Shown: positions 1 to 9,689, counted from the stretch's first letter. The stretch is DNA of 64,000 nt from Acinetobacter pittii ANC 4050 (GCF_000399685.1 NZ_KB976987.1:3329943-3393942); one strand, 5' to 3'. Notes: generated by a model from the letters alone, not told the origin. Numbers and translations are program-made.

Positions 1-577
1 TTAATGGAATTGGAGTACGTGTTGGACGGTAAGTCGGAATATAGATGTCGTGTAAACCTTCAAAGCTTTCGCTTAAAGAGGTGTTGATTTCAACAATAAC
101 TTTTTCGGCAAAAATAGCGAAGCTTGCAGAGTTACCAACTGAAGTTGTTGGAATGATGCCGCCATCTTCAGTAATCGCAATTGCCTCAATCACTGCAACG
201 TCTGGACGTTTAAGTTGCTGGTTACGCATTTGCTCAACAGTTTCTGATAAATGTTGATCGATAAACATAACTTCGCCGTTGTTAATCGCACGACGTAAAG
301 TGTTGTCTACCTGAAATGGCATACGACGAGATAAAACACCTGCTTCCGTGAGTTGTTTGTCTAAGTCATTACCTAAGCTAGCACCCGTAATTAACGTGAT
401 TTTTAACGGATTTTTCTTTGCATGCTCTACAAGTGCTTGTGGAACAGCTTTAGCTTCACCGGCACGAGTAAAACCACTCATACCAACGGTCATTCCATTT
501 TCGATGAATTGCGCAGCTTGTTCAGCACTGATGACCTTGTCATGAAGAGAAGCTAGGCGAATACGACTTAAAGACAT
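1..577 (-). CDS. Acetyl-CoA hydrolase/transferase family protein (5' part only)
   Basis: The gene enters from the left edge on the minus strand; the first 192 residues are visible and the frame stays open to base 1. It starts MSLSRIRLASLHDKVISAEQ after a GAGGATG ribosome site. The conserved N-terminal signatures of the succinyl-CoA:acetate CoA-transferase / acetyl-CoA hydrolase family are present: a VGMSGFT segment near residue 30, LITGAS near 63, and AIAITEDGGIIPTTSVGNS near 133-151. Family members move CoA between acetyl-CoA and succinate or another acid in the cytosol, in acetate metabolism. The catalytic glutamate lies in the missing C-terminal half, so transferase and hydrolase cannot be told apart here. 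It is separated from envZ by about 190 bases without a clear terminator. Confidence 0.85.
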   Translation of the reverse strand, partial: MSLSRIRLASLHDKVISAEQAAQFIENGMTVGMSGFTRAGEAKAVPQALVEHAKKNPLKITLITGASLGNDLDKQLTEAGVLSRRMPFQVDNTLRRAINNGEVMFIDQHLSETVEQMRNQQLKRPDVAVIEAIAITEDGGIIPTTSVGNSASFAIFAEKVIVEINTSLSESFEGLHDIYIPTYRPTRTPIPL

Positions 578-768
578 TGGACATCCTCAATATTGTCAAA
601 ACATAGGGGATTTTAGCTATGAAAAATTGAAAAGTGCATAGGTGTTAGGCTAAGGTCTAATTTTGTAAATAAATGGCGGTATAAATTATATTTATGGCTT
701 GTATTTAATTGATTTTTATTGCTTTTATTTATCATTAAAACGAGGCTTTTAATTACTAATTGCTCAAA

Positions 769-2226
769 TTAAAAGCGCTCACTTAAAGTTTGTTTTATTT
801 TTTCTAATGGATTGGTTGTGGTATTTTCTTCAGTGCTTGGTTTTGGGATTGGTAAAGAAATAATAACTTCTAAACCCCCTTGTTCACGGTTATGAATTTG
901 AATCTCACCATGATGGATATCAACAATACGTTTAACAATCGCAAGCCCAAGACCGCTACCTTGAATCGTTCTTGCTGAGTCTCCGCGAACAAAAGGTTGC
1001 ATCAACTCTTCAATTTGATCTGCCGGAATACCTTCACCATGATCAGCAACGGTAATTAAAATATATTCATTTTCAACTTTTGCACTGAGCTCAATTGGTT
1101 CAGCACCGTATCGTTTTGCATTATTAATTAGGTTGGCAATTAATCTTTTTAAAGAAAGACTACGTGCCGGAATAATAGGCACATCCTGCATTTCGAACTG
1201 AATATCAAGAGGTTTAAATTGCACCACCAATTCTTGCAAAAGAATATTGATATTGGTGTCTTTCAATTCCTCATCCGAACCATCGCGCATATACGAAATG
1301 AACTGATTAAGAATTGCATCCATATCATCTACATCGTAGACCAAGCCTTCACGTAAAAACTCATCAGGCAGCATCTCTGCTGTTAAGCGTATGCGTGTAA
1401 GTGGGGTGCGTAAATCATGTGAAATACCCGCCAACATAATACGTCGTTCACGTTCAGTCTGATCGAGTGTATAGACCATGCGATTAAAGGCTTGGTTTAC
1501 TTGACGAATTTCTAGTGGTCCATGATTGGTATCAAGGTAAGGCGCTGTTCCAGATTTACTATATTCATTGGCAGCATTCTGCAAACGACGTAGAGGGCGG
1601 TTCATCTGTCTGACCAAAATCAAAATAATGATAGCCGACAGTAATGGAACACCCACAACCCAACCCACTAAAAGCTCAGGGCTGTAGTTGGCATAGGTTT
1701 TTAAAGGCTCACGAACCCAGTTTCCATGCATTTCAGGAGTTTGAATCCAAATGCGTGGGCTCGGTTTAAACTGGAAGTAGACGGTAACGTCTTTAGTCCC
1801 GATCTCATTTGCAAGTTTTTCTTCAACCTGATTGGTAAAAAACTCGGCAATAACCTTGTCTCGAACACTAGGATATTCTTTAGGGTTTGTAACGTATTCG
1901 ATACCGACTCGATTACGTAACCATGCATCCACATCTACTTCATTTTCACGATGAAAAATTCGTATATCAGGATTGTTGACGAGTTCAAGTTCAACAGCAA
2001 GGTAACGTGCATGTTGTTGAATTTCAGGTAAGTAAAGAGTGCGCCAAAAGAACCATAACGACATAAATAAGCTAAAGAACACCACCAGCAGTACCAGAAT
2101 AGTGGTACGCATGGCAGCAGAACGTGGTTTTATTTTGTCGAGAAAACGTTCCCATCGAGTCCGTTTACGTTCTGAGTAGGTAACGTAATCAGTAAAGTTC
2201 TGTGGGGCGATTGGTTCTAAACTCAC
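769..2226 (-). CDS. envZ: Two-component sensor histidine kinase EnvZ
   Basis: This 485-residue inner-membrane sensor kinase is the partner of OmpR, whose gene lies 17 bases upstream. The N-terminal cytoplasmic stretch is followed by TM1 (about residues 40-63), a periplasmic domain of about 120 residues, TM2 (about 185-205) and a HAMP linker (206-258). The phosphorylated histidine is H270 in GISHDLRTPLTR. The ATP-binding domain shows the N box (NLINNAKRYG, from 365), the G1 box DHGEGIP (396-401) and the G2 box GSGLGLAI (423-430). The family senses osmotic and envelope conditions and controls porins and envelope genes through OmpR. The periplasmic part is the least conserved in the family, so the signal is unknown. 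The C-terminal tail after 460 is Thr/Asn rich and probably unstructured. Confidence 0.95.
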   Translation of the reverse strand: MSLEPIAPQNFTDYVTYSERKRTRWERFLDKIKPRSAAMRTTILVLLVVFFSLFMSLWFFWRTLYLPEIQQHARYLAVELELVNNPDIRIFHRENEVDVDAWLRNRVGIEYVTNPKEYPSVRDKVIAEFFTNQVEEKLANEIGTKDVTVYFQFKPSPRIWIQTPEMHGNWVREPLKTYANYSPELLVGWVVGVPLLSAIIILILVRQMNRPLRRLQNAANEYSKSGTAPYLDTNHGPLEIRQVNQAFNRMVYTLDQTERERRIMLAGISHDLRTPLTRIRLTAEMLPDEFLREGLVYDVDDMDAILNQFISYMRDGSDEELKDTNINILLQELVVQFKPLDIQFEMQDVPIIPARSLSLKRLIANLINNAKRYGAEPIELSAKVENEYILITVADHGEGIPADQIEELMQPFVRGDSARTIQGSGLGLAIVKRIVDIHHGEIQIHNREQGGLEVIISLPIPKPSTEENTTTNPLEKIKQTLSERF

Positions 2227-2243
2227 TCTATCTTATCTCAAGC

Positions 2244-3008
2244 TTATTCAGCACCATCCGGAACGAATACATAGCCCACACCCCATACAGTTTGGATGTA
2301 ACGTGCACGTGCAGGGTTATCTTCAATTAAACGACGTAGGCGAGAGACTTGAACGTCAATTGAACGTTCCATTGCGCCCCATTCACGGCCACGTGCTAAA
2401 TTCATAAGTTTATCGCGTGTTAATGGTTCACGTGGGTGTTGTACCAATGCTTTTAATACTGCAAATTCGCCAGTTGTTAAAGTAACGATTTGACCTTCGC
2501 GTGTTAGTGTACGAGTAGACAAGTCTAAAGACCATGGACCAAAGCTTACTACTTCAACTTGTTGGCTTGGTGCACCCGGAACTTCACGAACTTGACGACG
2601 TAATACTGCACGGATACGTGCTAAAAGCTCATTTGGATTAAATGGTTTTGGCAAGTAGTCATCTGCACCAGCTTCAAGACCGGCAATACGGTCTGAATCG
2701 CTACCGCGTGCTGTTAACATGATGATTGGCGTATCAATATTTGATTGGCGTAAACGACGGCAAATACTTAAACCATCTTCAACCGGTAACATAAAGTCGA
2801 GTACGATCAGTGAAAATAACTCACGTTGTAATAAACGGTCCATTTGTGAAGCATCATGGGCAGTTTTTACAACAAAGCCTTTATCTTCCAAAAAACGTTG
2901 CAAGAGGGTACGTAAACGCACATCGTCATCGACCACTAAAATACGTTCGACACGATCCGTTTCGTTGTGTACGGTTTCAGGATGTTCAGCAGGTACAACT
3001 AAACTCAT
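2244..3008 (-). CDS. ompR: Response regulator OmpR
   Basis: This 254-residue cytoplasmic DNA-binding response regulator is the first gene of the ompR-envZ operon. The receiver domain has the acidic pocket D27-D29, phospho-acceptor D71 in VLDFMLP, T99 and K121. The C-terminal winged helix (about 150-250) ends WGVGYVFVP, typical of the OmpR/PhoB class. The ATG at 3008 is preceded by AAGGGAG at a good distance. A sigma-70-like promoter lies 33-61 bases upstream. The N-terminal 20 residues before the receiver core are longer than in E. coli OmpR. Confidence 0.95.
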   Translation of the reverse strand: MSLVVPAEHPETVHNETDRVERILVVDDDVRLRTLLQRFLEDKGFVVKTAHDASQMDRLLQRELFSLIVLDFMLPVEDGLSICRRLRQSNIDTPIIMLTARGSDSDRIAGLEAGADDYLPKPFNPNELLARIRAVLRRQVREVPGAPSQQVEVVSFGPWSLDLSTRTLTREGQIVTLTTGEFAVLKALVQHPREPLTRDKLMNLARGREWGAMERSIDVQVSRLRRLIEDNPARARYIQTVWGVGYVFVPDGAE

Positions 3009-3040
3009 GATGTACTCCCTTTTAAAGTCATAATTTATAT

Positions 3041-3069
3041 ATTATTGGGTCGGATAGGCTTATTGCCAA
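3041..3069 (-). promoter_or_regulatory. Probable sigma-70 promoter of ompR-envZ
   Basis: On the minus strand TTGGCA (3064-3069) and AATAAT (3041-3046) are separated by 17 bases, each matching the consensus hexamer at 5 of 6 positions. The ompR start codon lies 33 bases further on. Confidence 0.5.
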
Positions 3070-3631
3070 CAAGCCCTCAGTATAATGCTGATGTTCTTGT
3101 TTAGACTATGTATCAATTTGCTCAAAATTACAATTTTCAAGGTGGTTTGAAACCAAAAAACAACATCTTAAGCCCATAATTTAGCAAAGACCGCTCAGAA
3201 AAAACAAATACTTCAATTTTCAATAATTTTATAATCAATCAACAGTAATAACCCATTGTTTTAAATAATTTATTTAAAAAAATCTTAACACCCCTCTATA
3301 GGGTTCTTAATAGTTGAATTGAGCAAATAAGCAAATTCGATAAGAAATTACGAGAATAAAACAGTGATCAATCTCAATATTTCACCTTTTGGGTCATGTA
3401 TCAATATGATCATTTTCTCGTAAATTATATTAAATTTTTGTCACATTTATGACATAAGTCATACGTTTATATTTTATAAAGATTAAAAGGCTGAGTTCAG
3501 TATTCATTTTTTCATACTTAAACCCCTGTTTTTTTGTGCTCTAGTCGTCGAAAAAAGTATAAATATTCAGAGTCAATACAAAAAAACGTTTTGAATACGC
3601 AAACAAGTGTGGATTTTATGGGCTTGGTCTT
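3070..3631. other. AT-rich intergenic region between ompR and tex
   Basis: About 560 bases lie between the divergent ompR and tex genes. The stretch is strongly AT rich and contains no convincing reading frame, tRNA or terminator. It is longer than two simple promoters need, so it may hold regulator sites, including possible OmpR autoregulation sites, but I cannot define any motif with confidence. Confidence 0.4.
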
Positions 3632-3637
3632 TATAAT
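3632..3637 (+). promoter_or_regulatory. tex: Candidate -10 element for tex
   Basis: A perfect TATAAT ends 38 bases before the ATG at 3676. No good -35 hexamer is visible. A transcript starting about 7 bases after it would exclude the GTG at 3640 as a start codon. Confidence 0.3.
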
Positions 3638-3675
3638 CAGTGCTTTTAAACTTTATCCTTGTGGGATCAAACACG

Positions 3676-6024
3676 ATGACTGACTTAGTTCAGCAGTTGG
3701 CAAGTGAACTTGCCGTACGTCCAAACCAAGTAGAAGCTGCCATCCGCTTAATTGACGAAGGTGCCAGTGTTCCATTCATTGCCCGTTACCGTAAAGAAGT
3801 AACACAAGGTTTAGATGATACGCAGTTACGCCAATTAGATACTCGTTTAGCGTATTTACGTGATTTATATGAGCGCCGTGAAAAGGTTATTCAGTCATTG
3901 CAAGAACAGAATAAATTGAGTGATGACTTGTTGGCGCGGGTGAATGCAGCCGAAACAAAAAATGCTTTAGAAGAAATTTATGCACCGTATCGTCCTAAGC
4001 GTACTAGTAAGTCTTTTAAAGCAAAAGAAGCAGGTCTAGGACCGATTGCTGAAAAAATTATTGCAGAACAAGTTGACCCGACAGAAGCATTGGCTGGTTT
4101 TAGTCATGAAGACTATCCAGATGTTGAAAGTCAGTTAGATGCGATTCAGCATATTCTAATTGATGACTGGGCACAAAATATTGCACTGACTACAGAATTA
4201 AAAGCAACTTTTGCAAAAACTGCAGTTTTAAAAAGTACAGTTGCTTCTGAAGAAAAGAAAGAAGTCGGTAAAAAATTCCGTGATTACTTTGAATTTTCTG
4301 AAGGTTTAAACAAACTGCCTTCACATCGTTTATTGGCGATGTTGCGTGGTCGTCAAGAAAATGTATTAGGTTTAAAAGTAGATGGTGAAGATGATGCACC
4401 ATTGGCACGTATTGAAACTGAATACAACCTTGAGCAAATTCAGCCGCAAGCACGTCAGGACTTCTTAAAGCAAACTGCTAAATTGTTCTGGTTGGGTAAA
4501 GTTCGCCCTCAAATCGAGCATTCATTGCTGACAGAGAAGCGCCTTACTGCTGAAGCAGAAGCAATGCAGGTATTTGCTGAAAATCTCCGTCATTTATTAT
4601 TATCGGCACCAGCGGGTAGCCGTACTACTTTAGGTGTTGACCCTGGCATTCGTACCGGTGTGAAACTAGCTGTAGTAAGCGATGCTGGAGATGTACTTGC
4701 TCACAGCACGATTTATCCATTTGCGCCTAAAGAAGACAAAGAAGGTTCTATTGCTGAGCTTGCACGTTTATGCCGTGAATATAATGTAGAGCTTATTGCC
4801 ATTGGTAACGGTACAGCTAGCCGTGAAACTGAAGCTGTCGTGGCTGAAATGATGGCTGCAAATACAGATCTTAAATTAACGCGTGTGACTGTAAGTGAAG
4901 CGGGTGCATCTGTTTATTCAGCAAGTGAACTTGCTGCGGCAGAACTCCCAGAACTTGATGTTTCAATTCGTGGTGCAGTATCAATTGCTCGCCGTTTACA
5001 AGACCCACTTGCTGAACTTGTTAAGATTGATCCGAAATCAATTGGTGTAGGTCAATATCAACACGATGTGAATCAAACCGGTTTGGCTAAAACACTTGAT
5101 GCGGTAGTCGAAGACTGTGTGAACGCGGTTGGTGTTGATGTAAATACCGCTTCTCCAGCAATCTTGGCTTACATTGCAGGTTTGAATAAAGCCATTGCAC
5201 AGCAAATTGTTGAATACCGCAAAGAGCATGGTCGTTTTGATAACCGTCAAGCTTTGAAAAGCGTACCACGTCTAGGCGAGCGTACTTTTGAACAAGCAGC
5301 TGGTTTCTTGCGTATCCAAAATGGTTCTGAACCTTTAGATGCTTCTGCTGTTCACCCTGAAAGTTATGGTCTTGTTGAGAAAATTGTTGCAGCAAAAGCG
5401 ACAACTGTGAAAGACATCATTGGTAATACCGAAATCATCCGCCAAGTAAAAGCTGATGAATTTGTTGATGACAAATTCGGTTTGCCAACCGTTCAAGACG
5501 TATTGGCTGAACTTGAAAAACCGGGTCGTGACCCACGTCCAGAGTTCCGTACTGCTAAATTCCGTGAAGATATCACTGAAGTGGGCCAATTAACTGAAGG
5601 TATGCAGCTTGAAGGCGTGATTACCAACGTCACAAACTTTGGTGCCTTTGTTGATATTGGTGTTCATCAGGATGGTTTAGTTCATATTTCTGAATTAGCG
5701 AATGAGTTCGTTTCTGATCCGCATAAAGTTGTAAAACCGGGCCAGATCGTACAAGTGCGTGTTATGCAGGTTGATGCTGAACGTAATCGCGTGAACTTAA
5801 GTATGCGTGCCGAAGGTTCTGCACCCGTAAAAGCTCAGCGTCCACCACGCCGTGAGCAAAATAACGAACAACGTTTTGAACGTAAGCCTCAAGGTAAACG
5901 TCCTCAACCACGTAAAGATCAAGCTGAACGTCCTCAGCGTAACAAGCAAGAAAAACCTCAAGAACAAAAGATTGGTGGTTTAGGTGCATTGTTATTGCAA
6001 GCAGGAATTAAAGGTTCTAAATAA
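3676..6024 (+). CDS. tex: Tex family RNA-binding transcription accessory protein
   Basis: This 782-residue protein of the Tex/Spt6-like family is a cytoplasmic nucleic-acid-binding factor thought to act on transcription complexes. In order it shows the N-terminal Tex helical region (conserved VPFIARYRKE, FKAKEAGLGP), a YqgF-like RNase H fold beginning TTLGVDPGIRTG, a helix-hairpin-helix region (IVEYRKEHGRFDNRQALKSV) and an S1 domain (EGVITNVTNFGAFVDIGV). A basic, Gln/Pro/Arg-rich tail follows, with several RPQ-type repeats, likely disordered and RNA binding. I chose the ATG at 3676 (MTDLVQQLA), which matches the family start; an in-frame GTG at 3640 would add 12 unlike residues. The gene is monocistronic, with a strong terminator immediately downstream. 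Confidence 0.93.
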   Translation: MTDLVQQLASELAVRPNQVEAAIRLIDEGASVPFIARYRKEVTQGLDDTQLRQLDTRLAYLRDLYERREKVIQSLQEQNKLSDDLLARVNAAETKNALEEIYAPYRPKRTSKSFKAKEAGLGPIAEKIIAEQVDPTEALAGFSHEDYPDVESQLDAIQHILIDDWAQNIALTTELKATFAKTAVLKSTVASEEKKEVGKKFRDYFEFSEGLNKLPSHRLLAMLRGRQENVLGLKVDGEDDAPLARIETEYNLEQIQPQARQDFLKQTAKLFWLGKVRPQIEHSLLTEKRLTAEAEAMQVFAENLRHLLLSAPAGSRTTLGVDPGIRTGVKLAVVSDAGDVLAHSTIYPFAPKEDKEGSIAELARLCREYNVELIAIGNGTASRETEAVVAEMMAANTDLKLTRVTVSEAGASVYSASELAAAELPELDVSIRGAVSIARRLQDPLAELVKIDPKSIGVGQYQHDVNQTGLAKTLDAVVEDCVNAVGVDVNTASPAILAYIAGLNKAIAQQIVEYRKEHGRFDNRQALKSVPRLGERTFEQAAGFLRIQNGSEPLDASAVHPESYGLVEKIVAAKATTVKDIIGNTEIIRQVKADEFVDDKFGLPTVQDVLAELEKPGRDPRPEFRTAKFREDITEVGQLTEGMQLEGVITNVTNFGAFVDIGVHQDGLVHISELANEFVSDPHKVVKPGQIVQVRVMQVDAERNRVNLSMRAEGSAPVKAQRPPRREQNNEQRFERKPQGKRPQPRKDQAERPQRNKQEKPQEQKIGGLGALLLQAGIKGSK

Positions 6025-6044
6025 GAGTCTTTAATATGATAAGA

Positions 6045-6071
6045 AGCCTCCAGTTTTTGGGGGCTTTTTTA
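6045..6071 (+). terminator. Rho-independent terminator of tex
   Basis: A stem AGCCTCC / GGGGGCT with a 7-base loop is followed by TTTTTT, starting 20 bases after the tex stop codon. Confidence 0.85.
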
Positions 6072-6165
6072 TTAGTGCATCATTATTTTTGAGAGATATC
6101 AAAGATCGGTTAAGAAAAAACGCAGTCCTAAAGATGAGGTGAATCTTAAGATCAACAAATCGTTG

Positions 6166-6189
6166 TTAAATACACAATTAAATACACAA
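6166..6189 (+). repeat. Perfect 12-bp tandem repeat (two copies)
   Basis: TTAAATACACAA occurs twice back to back in the tex-sulP intergenic region. The pair is also flanked by GTTG on the left and CAAC across its right end. It may be a replication-slippage product or a paired binding site; there is nothing to decide. Confidence 0.6.
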
Positions 6190-6321
6190 CGTTATAGCAT
6201 AACTAAACTTTAATGAGATTCAGTTGTCCGACATCATCAACCCAGCCTTGAAGCATTTATTCTCTTTCAGGCTGTAATAGTACAACTTTGCTTATTTCTT
6301 TTTATTATAAATGGTTGTTTT

Positions 6322-8508
6322 ATGTCGGTTTTAAACCTGAAAAATAGATTTCATTTAAAAGACCTCTTATCCGGAGTTGTCGTATTCCTTGTCGCATTAC
6401 CGCTGTGCTTAGGTATCGCTTTAGCCTCAGGTGCTCCCATCATCTCTGGTATTATTGCAGGTATTGTCGGCGGCATTATTGTGGGTTTACTCAGTGGTTC
6501 CCACATTAGCGTTGCAGGCCCAGCGGCAGGGCTGACTGCGGTCATTCTTGTACAGTTAGAACAACTAGGCGGCAATTATGCCGCCTTTTTATTATGTATT
6601 ATTTTTGCAGGTGTCCTACAAATTCTATTTGGATTATTCAAGTTAGGTTTTTTTGCTAACTTTATTCCAAATAATGTCATTTTAGGATTACTCGCTGCTA
6701 TTGGTGTCATTCTAATTGCGACACAATTGCCTTACCTGTTCGGACTTTCTGATTTTTCATGGAAACAGGTTTGGACTTCAACACCAGACGCATTCCTCCA
6801 ACGTTTTGATAGCGGAGCGGCACTGATTGGTTTGCTCAGTTTATTCCTAATTTTAGCGTGGGATAGTAGTCCGCTAAAAAAACTAGCTTTACCTTCGGCT
6901 TTAATTGCAGTTGTGCTAGCAGCAGTTTTAAATTTTGTGTTAATAAGTACAGGCTCTCCATTGGCCGTGCAAGTGGATAACCTCATTCAGTTACCGAATA
7001 TCTTACAAGCACCCGAAGAAGTATTAATTTTTCCTGATTTTAGCTATTTAGCTGAGCCTATGATTTACACAGGAGCCATTACGCTCGCTGTTGTAGCATC
7101 TTTAGAAACATTATTGAATCTAGAAGCGGCAGACAAGATCGATCCTCAAAAACGTTCTTCTCCTCCTAACCGTGAACTCTGGGCACAAGGTACAGGTAAC
7201 ATCATTTCGGGCTTAATTGGTGGAATGCCTGTCACCTCAGTGATTGTGCGTAGTTCGGTGAATGCAAATACAGGTGCGCGTAGTAAATGCTCTACCATTA
7301 TTCATGGGGTATTGTTGCTGCTAGCAGTTTTGTTCTTCGTGCCATTAATGAACATGATTCCTCTGTCTGCATTGGCTGCGATCCTCATCCTGACAGGCTT
7401 TAAGCTTACCCATCCAAAACTATTTAAACAGCTTTATCAAAAAGGTTGGAAACAGTTTCTGCCTTTTATTATTACCTTAGTTGCAATTTTGCTGACTGAT
7501 CTTTTAATGGGAATTTTAATTGGCCTATTCACCAGTAGTGCTTTTATTCTCTATGGTAATTTTAATAAAGGTATTCGTGTTTATAGAGAGAAGCGCCTAC
7601 ATGGCGTAGTGACTCGTATTGAACTTCCATCACAAGTGACCTTTCTTAATCGTTCTGCACTTATTTCAGCATTGGAACATGTGCATAAACATCAGCAACT
7701 CATTATTGATGCGACTCAATGTGATTCGATTGATCCTGATATCTATCAAGTTATTCAAGATTATCAAAGTGAAACTGCTATTAAACGTCAGGTAAATCTT
7801 AAACTGGTTGGGTTTAAACAGCACTATCAAGATGTTGATGATGCCGTACTTGATATTGATATTAGTACGCAAGATTTGCAACAAAAGCTGAGTCCTCAAC
7901 AGGTCGTCAATTTACTTAAAGAAGGAAACGAGCGCTTTGTAAAAAATGAACGTCTTCAACGCGATATTTACCGACAAATTCGCGTGACTGCAGATGAAGG
8001 ACAGCACCCGATTGCAGCCGTGCTGGGTTGTATGGATTCACGTGCTCCTACCGAAATGATTTTTGATGTAGGTATTGGGGATCTGTTTAGCTTACGAATT
8101 GCAGGTAATATTGCTGGGCAAAAAGTATTGGGTTCACTTGAGTTTGCTTGTCAGGCTAAAGGTTCTAAAGTCATTGTTGTTTTAGGTCATACCGATTGCG
8201 GTGCGGTGACAAGTGCATGTCAATTGCGTTTAGAGCAAAAGCAAGTGTCTGATGTAAAGGAAATGCCACACATTCAATATGTGCTTGGGCCATTAATGCA
8301 TTCGGTTGATAGCGTATATGACATTATGCAGCCACGTGAATTAGGTAATGCTTTTATCAGTCAAGTCACAGCAATGAATGTTCACTACAACATCCAGTAT
8401 ATTATTAATAACAGCAGTGTGCTTAAAGATATGGTGGATCGAGGTGAGATTGTAGTTGTGGGTGCAATTTACGATGTAAAAACAGGGCACGTTCAGTTTC
8501 TTGACTAA
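6322..8508 (+). CDS. SulP family anion (bicarbonate) transporter fused to beta-carbonic anhydrase
   Basis: This 728-residue fusion begins with a SulP/SLC26-type inner-membrane domain (about residues 1-420, with many hydrophobic segments, GLLSGSHISVAGPAAGL early on and NRELWAQGTGNIISGLIGGMP later). A STAS-like stretch follows (about 430-505). The C-terminus is a beta-carbonic anhydrase domain (about 530-728) with the zinc site C570-x-D572-x-R574 (CMDSR), H623 and C626 (GHTDCGAV), so it looks catalytically complete. In this family the arrangement suggests bicarbonate uptake coupled to CO2/HCO3- interconversion; sulfate or another anion is possible. It starts at ATG 6322 and stands alone between two terminators. 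No frameshift is seen at the domain junction, so the fusion is genuine. Confidence 0.9.
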   Translation: MSVLNLKNRFHLKDLLSGVVVFLVALPLCLGIALASGAPIISGIIAGIVGGIIVGLLSGSHISVAGPAAGLTAVILVQLEQLGGNYAAFLLCIIFAGVLQILFGLFKLGFFANFIPNNVILGLLAAIGVILIATQLPYLFGLSDFSWKQVWTSTPDAFLQRFDSGAALIGLLSLFLILAWDSSPLKKLALPSALIAVVLAAVLNFVLISTGSPLAVQVDNLIQLPNILQAPEEVLIFPDFSYLAEPMIYTGAITLAVVASLETLLNLEAADKIDPQKRSSPPNRELWAQGTGNIISGLIGGMPVTSVIVRSSVNANTGARSKCSTIIHGVLLLLAVLFFVPLMNMIPLSALAAILILTGFKLTHPKLFKQLYQKGWKQFLPFIITLVAILLTDLLMGILIGLFTSSAFILYGNFNKGIRVYREKRLHGVVTRIELPSQVTFLNRSALISALEHVHKHQQLIIDATQCDSIDPDIYQVIQDYQSETAIKRQVNLKLVGFKQHYQDVDDAVLDIDISTQDLQQKLSPQQVVNLLKEGNERFVKNERLQRDIYRQIRVTADEGQHPIAAVLGCMDSRAPTEMIFDVGIGDLFSLRIAGNIAGQKVLGSLEFACQAKGSKVIVVLGHTDCGAVTSACQLRLEQKQVSDVKEMPHIQYVLGPLMHSVDSVYDIMQPRELGNAFISQVTAMNVHYNIQYIINNSSVLKDMVDRGEIVVVGAIYDVKTGHVQFLD

Positions 8509-8521
8509 TATGAACCTCATT

Positions 8522-8552
8522 AAAAAAGCGCCTTAAATTAAGGCGCTTTTTT
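8522..8552. terminator. Bidirectional terminator between sulP fusion and SDR gene
   Basis: A perfect stem AAGCGCCTTAA / TTAAGGCGCTT is flanked by an A-run and a T-run, so it can serve the plus-strand gene ending at 8508 and the minus-strand gene ending at 8574. Confidence 0.9.
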
Positions 8553-8573
8553 AATTATGTCATCAACTCAAAA

Positions 8574-9464
8574 TTACCAGTGTTCACCTGGGAAAATGCG
8601 TGCATATGCTTTTTGTGCCCAGTTTAATTTCTCAGTTTTTTGACCCTTCGCTGCATCTGAACTTGGGAATAAACGGAAACCAATCGACATAAACATATTA
8701 TTGATGCCTGGCGCTACAGAATAAGTCATTGAAGCTAAGCGACCTAAGTTAGTTGCCATACGTTTTGGACGTTTCACAATTGCATAAGCAATTAGGTCAG
8801 CAGCCTGCTCAGGTGAAAGTGTTGGTACATATTTATAAATTTTAGTTGGCGCAATCATTGGGGTACGAACCAATGGCATATAAATTGAAGTAATTGCAAT
8901 TTTGTGTGCATGAACTTCGGCCGATAGACAGCGGCTAAATGCATCAAGAGCAGCTTTAGATGCGACGTATGCAGAGAAGCGAGTGGCGTTTGCTAAAACA
9001 CCAATCGAGCTAATATTAATAATTTGTCCGTCTTTACGCTGAATCATATGTGGCAAAATATTGAGAACTAGACGAACTGCACCAAAATAATTTAATTGCA
9101 TCGTGCGTTCAAAGTCATGAAAACGATCATAAGATTCATGTACGGCACGGCGAATAGAGCGACCTGCGTTATTAATTAAAATATCAATGTGATCAACAGT
9201 CGCTAAAATTTCTTTAGATACTTGGTCAATCATTTCCATATCGTTGAGATCACATGGAAAAATTGATGCCTTACCGCCACGGCTTTCAATATCTGCTTTC
9301 ACTTCTTCCAAAGTTTCTTGAGTACGGGCAACCAATAAAACATGGGCACCAGCATCAGCAAGTTTATTTGAAATCGTTAATCCGATTCCACTCGAGGCGC
9401 CTGTCACTAAAATGACTTTATCTTGTACCTTTTCCTGGAACAGAGCTTCTAATTTTTTATTCAC
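8574..9464 (-). CDS. SDR family NAD(P)-dependent oxidoreductase
   Basis: This 296-residue classical short-chain dehydrogenase has the cofactor motif TGASSGIG (21-28), NNAG (98-101), serines S152/S153 and the catalytic Y166-x3-K170. Arg47 follows the second strand, which suggests NADP(H) rather than NAD(H). After the Rossmann core there is a C-terminal extension of about 50 residues with a hydrophobic stretch (MTYSVAPGINNMFMSIGF), seen in lipid-acting members of this group. Substrate is not determinable from sequence; acyl or wax-ester related ketones or aldehydes are a reasonable guess for Acinetobacter but only a guess. It is monocistronic, between two terminators. Confidence 0.85.
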   Translation of the reverse strand: MNKKLEALFQEKVQDKVILVTGASSGIGLTISNKLADAGAHVLLVARTQETLEEVKADIESRGGKASIFPCDLNDMEMIDQVSKEILATVDHIDILINNAGRSIRRAVHESYDRFHDFERTMQLNYFGAVRLVLNILPHMIQRKDGQIINISSIGVLANATRFSAYVASKAALDAFSRCLSAEVHAHKIAITSIYMPLVRTPMIAPTKIYKYVPTLSPEQAADLIAYAIVKRPKRMATNLGRLASMTYSVAPGINNMFMSIGFRLFPSSDAAKGQKTEKLNWAQKAYARIFPGEHW

Positions 9465-9689
9465 AGCATTTTACCTAAGTAGGGGCAGGGACTATTTATT
9501 CCGGTATGTAATTTTTATTTTTACAACCGTAGGTTCATCCAGATGAACTCATAAATATTGTGCTTATCTTAATAGATGTTTAAAAATTGTCTAGTCTGTA
9601 AATATATGAAATTTAACAATTTATTTAGAGTAAAAACTCTAAAATACGATCTTAATCCATTAATTATTTTAGTCTTATAATAAATGAAA

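Noticed and set aside
45..545. Two plus-strand reading frames near the left edge
   Set aside because: They are antisense shadows of the CoA-transferase gene.
3640..3675. A longer tex start at GTG 3640
   Set aside because: It directly follows a -10 box and adds residues unlike the family; ATG 3676 gives the usual MTDL start.
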